A stretch of 28,318 nucleotides of DNA from Pelagibacteraceae bacterium (GTDB lineage Bacteria; Pseudomonadota; Alphaproteobacteria; Pelagibacterales; Pelagibacteraceae): assembly GCA_002704145.1 (NCBI GenBank), contig PAFH01000020.1, positions 1 to 28,318 of the forward strand, given 5' to 3'. Both the position numbers and the translations under genes were made by a program. A model generated the notes under the pieces. The model made no database searches. It saw nothing but the letters and a program-made list of their open reading frames with translations, and had not been told where the DNA came from. Below are positions 1 to 6,669 of the stretch, in pieces (positions within the stretch are counted from its first letter, which is position 1; each line of letters opens with the position of its first letter).

Positions 1-11
1 CTAAATAAATT

Positions 12-917
12 TTAAGTTCTTTTTTCATTTTTTTCTAAAAGATATTCTAACAATATATGCGGAAAAGTAAGTGACGCCAAACCAATAAAAATCACCTTAT
101 AAATAGCCTCATCAAGCTTATAAAAATTATTTAGAAAATATATTGTGATTAAAAACATTACTCCAGTAGCACAAGTTAAAGGAATTGCTCTATTTATAAA
201 TTTTTTAATTCCTGATTTGAAAGATTTATCTAATTCAAAAATTAAGGTAATAGAGTGTCTTATTGAGTGAAGAAAACAAAAATAAATTGTAAAAGCTAAA
301 ATTGGCGTAAGGAAAAAATTTAATATAATTAAAGACAAAAAATCCATAATCATAATTCCTTTTAAACTAATACTTTTGTTACTTGAAATGTATAAAGATG
401 ATAATAAACTTAAACATAATAAGATTATTAAAAATTGATTACTAAAAATTTCAAACTCAAAAACGTTAAAGTTTAAAATTCGGAATATTTCATTTGTTTC
501 ATTTCTTTGTAATAATAAAGGAACTAAGATTACAGCTGATCCTTTTAAAAAAAATAAGATTTCAGTTATCAAATATTTTCTTTTTAAGGAAAACACAGTA
601 TCTTCTTTACCAAAGTGATAAGCTGCAACAATCAGAAATAAAAATAAAATTATATTAGGAAATACTATCCAAAACATTATTATCAAAAGAGAGATAATTA
701 TGTATGCAAAATAAAAAGAAAAAGTTGACTCGTAACCAAATAATTTTAAGAGTTTTTTTCCTTTGATATTATCTAACGCCCCATGAGAAATTCCAAGAAT
801 TAATATTAAAAATAAACAAAATATTATTGGCTCAAAATTTATCATTAGATACAAAGGGCCTATTAGAATACTCAAAGTGAAAAATATAACAGAGTGTTTA
901 AAACTTATTGTTTTCAT
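12..917 (-). CDS. blh: Brp/Blh-type beta-carotene 15,15'-dioxygenase (retinal synthesis)
   Basis: This is an integral membrane enzyme that cleaves beta-carotene into two molecules of retinal, the chromophore of proteorhodopsin. The 301-residue product is almost entirely hydrophobic helices. It keeps the expected scattered histidines: GISHGALDN (H45), AAYHFGKED (H101), HSIRH (H217, H221) and FPHILLEY (H287), which in this family are thought to bind the catalytic iron. Its ATG overlaps the stop codon of crtY by one base (TAATG), so translation is probably coupled, and it is the last gene of the crtI-crtB-crtY-blh set. No rhodopsin gene lies next to it in the window. The family assignment rests on the histidine pattern and on the crt context. 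Only 11 bases follow the stop within the window. Confidence 0.9.
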   Translation of the reverse strand: MKTISFKHSVIFFTLSILIGPLYLMINFEPIIFCLFLILILGISHGALDNIKGKKLLKLFGYESTFSFYFAYIIISLLIIMFWIVFPNIILFLFLIVAAYHFGKEDTVFSLKRKYLITEILFFLKGSAVILVPLLLQRNETNEIFRILNFNVFEFEIFSNQFLIILLCLSLLSSLYISSNKSISLKGIMIMDFLSLIILNFFLTPILAFTIYFCFLHSIRHSITLIFELDKSFKSGIKKFINRAIPLTCATGVMFLITIYFLNNFYKLDEAIYKVIFIGLASLTFPHILLEYLLEKNEKRT

Positions 918-1984
918 TAATTAAATAATGCCTTTATGAAAATTAATTTTGGCATTTTGCTTATAATTTTAATATCTTCGAAAATATTACTTTTGTTAGA
1001 TAAAAATTTAATAACAGTGTTCGAAGAAGTTTTAAACATATCTGAGAATATTTTTGGCATTTTTTCTGGATATTTTTTTAAAACTCTTAAGAATACTTTA
1101 TCTAAGAACTGATATTTTTTTCCAAGATTAAAAGTTTGCATTCTTTCAATTTTATCAATATTTTTAACAATATACTTACTATGTTCTTGAATATTTAAAA
1201 AAGTATATCCTGTACTTAATCTAGTCATTCCACCAGCAGCACCAATATTGACAATTTTACTATCCTTTTTAAAAGAAGAGTAAAATAGGGGAATAGCCCC
1301 TTTTTCGGTAAAAGTAATTTTATAATTTTTTATACCTAAATTATTTTTAATGTAATTTTTTAATTGTAAATCATAATCTTTAAGATCCTGGCTCTTTAAA
1401 TCTGATAACCATGTTGTTTCAATCAAAGCTACATTTTTACTTAGGGGTAGTGTGTAAAAAAAATGCACACTATTTCTTTGGTCACAGTTGAAGTCCATTA
1501 AATTTAATATTTCGTCATCAAAAACATTTTTTGGTGTTTCGATTTCGATGCCTTGAAAATGTTGCCATAATTTTGATTTATCTAATTCGACCTTAAAAAC
1601 ACTATTAAAGATTATTGAGTCTTTTGAATTGACTTCACTTATATTTTTGAAAAAATTAATATTAGGATTTTTAGAAAGTTTAAAATTTATTTTTTCATAA
1701 AATTTCCCACTATCAATACTTTGATATGGAAATTTTTCATTTTTTAATTCTTGAGACCCCTCAAAAGTGTTGATTGTAAAGTTATTCCAACTTTTAATTA
1801 CACAATCCTCAAAGTTATGATCAAATACTTTCCAGAAAGACCAAGTTTTATCTCTTTTATATTCTTTACGAGGCTCAATTATAGCTAACGTCTTATTTTT
1901 TAATTTATTATTAATCTCTAGTTCATAGGCTAAAGATAATCCTGAACAACCTCCTCCCACAATTATATAATCAAATTCTCTCAT
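917..1984 (-). CDS. crtY: Lycopene beta-cyclase
   Basis: This flavoprotein cyclises the two ends of lycopene to give beta-carotene, the substrate of the downstream blh product. The 355-residue protein opens with a Rossmann dinucleotide-binding motif (IIVGGGCSG, residues 8-16). The family motif DKTWSFW follows near residue 46, and a second conserved Gly-rich segment (IGAAGGMTRLSTGY) lies near residue 250. The start overlaps the end of crtB by 14 bases and the stop overlaps blh by one base, so the set looks translationally coupled. Length is slightly below that of typical bacterial CrtY proteins (about 380 residues). No missing motif was seen. Confidence 0.93.
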   Translation of the reverse strand: MREFDYIIVGGGCSGLSLAYELEINNKLKNKTLAIIEPRKEYKRDKTWSFWKVFDHNFEDCVIKSWNNFTINTFEGSQELKNEKFPYQSIDSGKFYEKINFKLSKNPNINFFKNISEVNSKDSIIFNSVFKVELDKSKLWQHFQGIEIETPKNVFDDEILNLMDFNCDQRNSVHFFYTLPLSKNVALIETTWLSDLKSQDLKDYDLQLKNYIKNNLGIKNYKITFTEKGAIPLFYSSFKKDSKIVNIGAAGGMTRLSTGYTFLNIQEHSKYIVKNIDKIERMQTFNLGKKYQFLDKVFLRVLKKYPEKMPKIFSDMFKTSSNTVIKFLSNKSNIFEDIKIISKMPKLIFIKALFN

Positions 1985-2819
1985 TTATATTTACTTTTTC
2001 CTTTAAAATATTGTGATTTATATGATTATCGTAATTTAACTTTTTAACAAATAATAATTTTATAAAGTCAAATATTGATAAAAAAGTTTGAACTATCTTT
2101 CCCGATAACGGAACATATATTTTTCCTGCTTTATTATAATTATCTATGTTTTTTTGATTAAGAATATAGTCACCAATTTTTCTATAAACACGTCTTGCTA
2201 CAATTATTGAAAATCTAGACCTAATCGGTATACTACTAATAGATTGAAAAGATTTTTCATAAAATATTTGTGATTCATTAATTGTTTCCTGAATAGAAGA
2301 AAAATCTGATTTGATATACTGTCGATTACGCTTTTTATCTTCACAAACATCCCTGGCAATATTTGTAAGTTGCATAGCAATTCCGAGATCTATTGCTCCC
2401 TTCATAGCTTCTTTGTTTTTTACTTTTAATATTTTTGACATCATTAGACCAACTGTTCCTGCAACTCTGTAGGAATAAATCAATAAATCTTTTTTTGAAT
2501 TAATTTGAACCTTTTCTTCTAAGTCTGTTTCAACTCCATCAAATAAGTCTATTACAACTTTTTCAGAAATATTTTCACTATCTATTATGGACCACATTTG
2601 TTTTATAATTGAATTACGCGAGTCTTTATTAGTGAAATCTTTTTTAAATCTTAAGAAATATTCTTTTTTGATTTCAAGTTTGTTGTTGTTGTCAACAATA
2701 TCATCTAAAGTTCTACAAAAATTATATAGAGAGGAACATTTATCAAATGTTTCTTTAGATAAGAAAAAACTAGCCCAATAAAAAGACTTTGCATGTTTCT
2801 CTAAAAGATTTTTATTCAT
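1971..2819 (-). CDS. crtB: Phytoene synthase
   Basis: Condenses two geranylgeranyl diphosphates to phytoene, the first committed step of carotenoid synthesis. The 282-residue sequence has both aspartate-rich Mg-diphosphate motifs of squalene/phytoene synthases: LDDIVD (residues 38-43) and ARDVCED (about residues 155-161), the latter followed by RNRQYI. Its ATG overlaps the TGA of crtI (ATGA). The geranylgeranyl diphosphate synthase gene (crtE) that often accompanies this cluster is not in the window, so its substrate must be made by an enzyme encoded elsewhere. Confidence 0.94.
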   Translation of the reverse strand: MNKNLLEKHAKSFYWASFFLSKETFDKCSSLYNFCRTLDDIVDNNNKLEIKKEYFLRFKKDFTNKDSRNSIIKQMWSIIDSENISEKVVIDLFDGVETDLEEKVQINSKKDLLIYSYRVAGTVGLMMSKILKVKNKEAMKGAIDLGIAMQLTNIARDVCEDKKRNRQYIKSDFSSIQETINESQIFYEKSFQSISSIPIRSRFSIIVARRVYRKIGDYILNQKNIDNYNKAGKIYVPLSGKIVQTFLSIFDFIKLLFVKKLNYDNHINHNILKEKVNINERI

Positions 2820-4285
2820 TTAAATAGTTTGTCTAATACTTTGGCTGAAGAAAGCACTCCTGGCATACCTGCGCCCGGATGAGTACCAGCTCCTACAAAA
2901 TATAAATTTTTAAATACCTCAGATTGATTGTGAAATCTAAAATATGCGGATTGTGAAAACTTAGGCTGAATCGAAAATCCAGATCCATGTAATGTTGCTA
3001 AGTCTTTTTCAAAATAATCAGGAGTTAGATAAAAATCACTGACTACATTATTTTTTATCCCTGGTAATACTGATTTATCCATCTTATCTAAAATTATATT
3101 TTTAAACCTTTTACCCTCATTAGACCAATTAATTTTCGAAAGATTATTTGGTACTGGCACTAAAACATAAAATGCATCTTGACCTTTCGGAGCCATATTA
3201 GGGTCTGTTGCTGAAGGTCTGTGTAAATAATAACTAATATCTTCAGATAATATTTTTTCCTCAAAAATTTTTTCTAAATGTTTTTCATAAGACTTCCCAA
3301 AATAAATTGTGTGATGGGCTACATCTTTGTATTGTTTTTTTGAACCAAAATAATAAACAAATAAACCCATAGAATAATCCATCCTTTTGATTTTTTGATT
3401 AAATAAAAAACCATAATTTTTTTTATGTTTTATTAAATTTTGATAAACATTTGGAGGATCAGAATTACAAACTATGTAATCGCAATCAATTATTTTTGAA
3501 TCATTTATTTTAATTCCTTTTACTTTGTTATTATTTGAAATGATTTCAGTTACTTCTGCGCTTTTAATAATTTCAATATTTTCTTCTCGCATTAATTTTT
3601 CTAATGCTTTAACTACACTACCTGTGCCTCCCATTGAATAATGAATACCCCATTTCTTTTCTAAAAATAAAATTAATGTGTATATTGAAGTTGTAGTAAA
3701 AGGATTACCACCTACTAAAAGAGGGTGCATACTAAAAACTCTTCTTAATTTTTCATTTTTAATATAATTTGATACTAATTGATAAACCGATTTATAGCTT
3801 TTTAATTTTAATAATGAAGGAACCTGCTTTAGCATAAAAGCAAAGTTATTAAATGGTTTGTCAGACAAATCTGTAAAACCTTTATTAAAAATTTTTTCTG
3901 TAAAATTAACTAATCTATTATATCCTTTAAAATCTTCATCTGAAAATTTCTTAACTTCATTTTCCATTGACTTTTCGTCACCGGAGTAGTCAAAAGTTTG
4001 TCCATCATTAAATACAAACCGGTACCATAAATCTAAAGGAACTATTTTAACATAATCTGAAATTTTTTTATTAAACAAATTAAATAATTCTTCGAAAAGA
4101 TATGGAGCAGTAATAACTGTTGGTCCTCCATCATAAATAAAATTTCCTTTTTTAAATACTCTAGCTCTGCCTCCTAGATCAGGGTGTTTTTCAATTAAAG
4201 CAACATCATAACCCTTAGCTTTTAATCTTAGCGAAGCGGCTAAACCACCAAAACCTGATCCTATAACTATTATTTTTTTTGCCAT
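2816..4285 (-). CDS. crtI: Phytoene desaturase (CrtI type)
   Basis: FAD-dependent desaturase that converts phytoene to lycopene. The 489-residue protein begins with the FAD-binding Rossmann motif (VIGSGFGGLAA, from residue 7), followed by the EKHPDLGGRA segment and the GGPTVITAP block. It ends with the diagnostic C-terminal FAD motif (YFVGAGTHPGAGMPG) of the CrtI family. It is the first crt gene, beginning 17 bases after atpF ends on the same strand. No obvious promoter fits in that space, so it is probably read through from the ATP synthase operon. Confidence 0.95.
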   Translation of the reverse strand: MAKKIIVIGSGFGGLAASLRLKAKGYDVALIEKHPDLGGRARVFKKGNFIYDGGPTVITAPYLFEELFNLFNKKISDYVKIVPLDLWYRFVFNDGQTFDYSGDEKSMENEVKKFSDEDFKGYNRLVNFTEKIFNKGFTDLSDKPFNNFAFMLKQVPSLLKLKSYKSVYQLVSNYIKNEKLRRVFSMHPLLVGGNPFTTTSIYTLILFLEKKWGIHYSMGGTGSVVKALEKLMREENIEIIKSAEVTEIISNNNKVKGIKINDSKIIDCDYIVCNSDPPNVYQNLIKHKKNYGFLFNQKIKRMDYSMGLFVYYFGSKKQYKDVAHHTIYFGKSYEKHLEKIFEEKILSEDISYYLHRPSATDPNMAPKGQDAFYVLVPVPNNLSKINWSNEGKRFKNIILDKMDKSVLPGIKNNVVSDFYLTPDYFEKDLATLHGSGFSIQPKFSQSAYFRFHNQSEVFKNLYFVGAGTHPGAGMPGVLSSAKVLDKLFK

Positions 4286-4302
4286 TTTGTTTATGGCCTA
4301 TA

Positions 4303-4800
4303 TTAACTGGATTTTTTCTTAAGTGCTAATTTTGTTTCTTCGATACTAGAGCTATAAATTTTATCTAATTTGCTTTTATCCAATGAGTTTTTTATAAGTT
4401 TTTCAACTGACTCTATAGCTATCTTTACTGAGGCGTTTTTAATATCTTTAATAGCTTGATTTTTAAGTTGTTTAATTCTTTCATCAGTATTCTTTCTCTT
4501 ATTTTCCATAAAATTATGAAATTCTTCATTTGTTTTAATAACATTTTTTTCAGCATATTCGTTTGCTTCATTGATCATTTTTTTTACTTCATCTTTGGAA
4601 TTACTAATTTTTTTTTCTTGCTCTGTTAAAATATTTTTTGCATCTTCCTTTAATTTTTCTGCCTCATGAATTTGATTTTTTATATTTAAAATATTTTCTT
4701 CTAGAATTTTTTTAATTTTTTGAGGTATTCTAAAATATACCAAAACTCCAATAAAAATTAAGAAGGAAATCGTTACCCAGAAAGTCGCATCAACTGTCAT
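4303..4800 (-). CDS. atpF: ATP synthase F0 subunit b
   Basis: Peripheral-stalk subunit linking the membrane F0 sector to F1. The 165 residues contain one N-terminal membrane helix (about residues 7-25) followed by a charged Lys/Glu-rich helix that would form the parallel coiled coil. The start overlaps the stop of the b' gene by four bases (ATGA type). It is the last F0 gene and is followed after 17 bases by crtI. Together with the b' subunit it forms the heterodimeric stalk usual in alphaproteobacteria. Confidence 0.9.
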   Translation of the reverse strand: MTVDATFWVTISFLIFIGVLVYFRIPQKIKKILEENILNIKNQIHEAEKLKEDAKNILTEQEKKISNSKDEVKKMINEANEYAEKNVIKTNEEFHNFMENKRKNTDERIKQLKNQAIKDIKNASVKIAIESVEKLIKNSLDKSKLDKIYSSSIEETKLALKKKSS

Positions 4801-5372
4801 AAATATTTACCAATATTTTTTTTAGAAACATCTTCAACAGCTGCCTTTATACTACTCTCATTTAGTTTATCACCTGATATATTTTCAATGATATTGGATG
4901 CAATATTTTCTGAAATATTTTTAATAGAGGACAAAGAGTTTTTTTTAAGTTCAGTTATTTCTTTTTGCGCTTTAGCGACCTCATTTTCAATCTCTTTTTC
5001 CATTTTTGCTTTCTTTGATTGAATATCTTTATCTAAAATATTTTTTGAATCAGAATAAATTTTGGCTATTTCTTTTTTTGCATTATTTAAAATAACCTCA
5101 TACTCTTTAAATTTTTCTTCAGACTGTTCTTTAAATTTGTTTGCGTTCTCTAAGTCTTCTTTAATTTTATTTTCTCTGTTGTCTAAGTTTTCTTTAATCT
5201 TAGGAAGATAAAGTTTCGATATAGAAATATATAGGATCGTGAAAACCAAAATAAGCCAAAAGGCTTGAGATGCCCAGTATGTTGGATCCAGCTGAGGCAT
5301 TCCAGCCTCAGCTGCATACAAATCAGCGCTAATAGCTATAAAAGCTATTGATAAACTAAAGGATCTTTTCAT
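4797..5372 (-). CDS. atpF2: ATP synthase F0 subunit b'
   Basis: Second stalk subunit (also called atpG or atpX in bacteria with two b-type subunits). The 191-residue protein has an N-terminal hydrophobic segment resembling a signal peptide, then the typical b' block MPQLDPTYWASQAFWLI before the main membrane helix (about residues 31-52), then a long charged helix. The position between subunit c and subunit b is the standard order for alphaproteobacterial F0 operons. Which of the two genes is b and which is b' is inferred from this order and from the MPQLDP block. Confidence 0.88.
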   Translation of the reverse strand: MKRSFSLSIAFIAISADLYAAEAGMPQLDPTYWASQAFWLILVFTILYISISKLYLPKIKENLDNRENKIKEDLENANKFKEQSEEKFKEYEVILNNAKKEIAKIYSDSKNILDKDIQSKKAKMEKEIENEVAKAQKEITELKKNSLSSIKNISENIASNIIENISGDKLNESSIKAAVEDVSKKNIGKYL

Positions 5373-5383
5373 ATTTAATTTAA

Positions 5384-5611
5384 CTAAAATGCAAATAAAA
5401 TAATTAAAGCTACTACTAGTCCAAATAAACCCGTCGCTTCTGCTAAAGCAAATCCCAAAAGCAAGTTAGGGAATTGTTTTTGAGCTGCTGACGGATTTCT
5501 CATAGCTCCAGACAGATAGTTACCGAAAATGATTCCGATACCTACTCCAGCTCCAGCTAACGCGATTGCAGCAAGACCCGCTCCAATCATTTTTGCCGCT
5601 TCTAACTCCAT
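5384..5611 (-). CDS. atpE: ATP synthase F0 subunit c
   Basis: The 75-residue hairpin has two membrane helices joined by the polar RNP loop (residues 38-40). The carboxylate that carries the proton is E58, in FALAEATGLF. It forms the rotating c-ring and is needed in many copies. It is one of the few genes in the window with a strong Shine-Dalgarno sequence. Residues expected for sodium binding (a Gln in helix 1 and Ser/Thr directly after the Glu) are not present, so proton coupling is inferred. Confidence 0.96.
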   Translation of the reverse strand: MELEAAKMIGAGLAAIALAGAGVGIGIIFGNYLSGAMRNPSAAQKQFPNLLLGFALAEATGLFGLVVALIILFAF

Positions 5612-5615
5612 TTTT

Positions 5616-5621
5616 CCTCCT
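5616..5621 (-). promoter_or_regulatory. Strong ribosome binding site of atpE
   Basis: On the minus strand AGGAGG is followed by four A residues and then the atpE ATG. This is a perfect anti-Shine-Dalgarno match. Most starts in this window have little or no such complementarity. Strong initiation fits the need for many c subunits per enzyme. Confidence 0.75.
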
Positions 5622-5631
5622 TTTTTATTTA

Positions 5632-6366
5632 TTAATGATGTAAATTTAATGCATCATTTAAATAGATGCAGGTTAATATTGCAAAAACATAAGCTTGTAA
5701 AAATGCGACTAAAATTTCCAAACCTGTTAATGCTACTGAAAAACTAAGTGGTAACCATCCACCTAATATTCCTAAACTTACTACAAATCCACCAAATACT
5801 TTCAACATTGTGTGACCTGCCATCATATTAGCAAAAAGTCTTACAGATAGACTTACAGGCCTACTTAAGTAAGAAATAATTTCAATAATAGTTATTAATG
5901 GCATCAGGATAGCCGGAACACCACTGGGTACAAAAATACTTAAGTATTTAAAGCCATGTTTAACGAAACCAATAATTGTAACAGCTATGAATATAAATAA
6001 AGCCATTATCAGCGTAACAATTATATGACTTGTCACAGTGAAAGAATAGGGCAGCATACCAACCATGTTACAAAATAAAACAAACATAAATAAACTAAAT
6101 ATAAATGGGAAATAAGGTTTAGCTTTTGATCCAGCGGTATCACTAATCATTTTGGCTACAAAAGTGTAGAACATTTCAGCAATTAGCTGCACTTTATCCG
6201 GAATAATTTTTTTTTCTTTTGACCCTAAAAATAAGAATAGCAGAATGATCGAAGCACTAATGACCATAAATAGACTTGCGTTGGTAAAAGATAAGTCAAT
6301 TCCTGCAATTTTTATTTCTGGTCCAATTTTATGGACAGTGAATTGTTGCATTGGATTATTTGCCAT
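5632..6366 (-). CDS. atpB: ATP synthase F0 subunit a
   Basis: Stator subunit that provides the two proton half-channels. The 244-residue, multi-helix membrane protein has the conserved helix SLSVRLFANMMAGH, whose Arg is the essential residue facing the c-ring, and a C-terminal block (LEILVAFLQAYVFAILTCIYLNDAL) typical of subunit a. The gene lies between atpI (9-base gap) and atpE (20-base gap) on the same strand, in the usual atpI-B-E-b'-b order. Confidence 0.95.
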   Translation of the reverse strand: MANNPMQQFTVHKIGPEIKIAGIDLSFTNASLFMVISASIILLFLFLGSKEKKIIPDKVQLIAEMFYTFVAKMISDTAGSKAKPYFPFIFSLFMFVLFCNMVGMLPYSFTVTSHIIVTLIMALFIFIAVTIIGFVKHGFKYLSIFVPSGVPAILMPLITIIEIISYLSRPVSLSVRLFANMMAGHTMLKVFGGFVVSLGILGGWLPLSFSVALTGLEILVAFLQAYVFAILTCIYLNDALNLHH

Positions 6367-6375
6367 ATTAACCTT

Positions 6376-6660
6376 CTAGTCTTCTTTTTGCATTCTGTTC
6401 GCTGCTCGTATGACATTTAATATGCCAGCGGCAGTTCCCAAAAAAAAGAATATTATTATAAACCAGGGTTTAGTATCAAACCAGCTATCTAAAATAAACC
6501 CAATAATTGTCCCAACCGCAACTGATGCGACCAACTCTGTGCCTAATTTAAAAGCACTACCCATAAATGAGCCACGTTTTTCGTTATCATTTTGAACTTG
6601 TTTTTTTACTTTTGATTTTGCAATCTTAAGGCGAGTTTTAAATTCTTCTGGAATTGTCAT
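6376..6660 (-). CDS. atpI: ATP synthase accessory protein AtpI
   Basis: Small 94-residue membrane protein with two helices (about residues 38-58 and 66-85) and a Gly-rich first helix (SVAVGTIIGFILD), as in the AtpI family, which helps c-ring assembly. It is the first gene of the F0 operon and starts 9 bases after the end of smc. No separate promoter is apparent, so F0 expression may depend on readthrough from the smc direction or on a promoter inside smc. Confidence 0.85.
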   Translation of the reverse strand: MTIPEEFKTRLKIAKSKVKKQVQNDNEKRGSFMGSAFKLGTELVASVAVGTIIGFILDSWFDTKPWFIIIFFFLGTAAGILNVIRAANRMQKED

Positions 6661-6669
6661 TTTAATTAT

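Noticed and set aside
5384..5611. Sodium-coupled ATP synthase
   Set aside because: The c subunit has Ala directly after the proton-carrying Glu58 and no Gln in helix 1 where Na+ binders have it, so proton coupling is expected.
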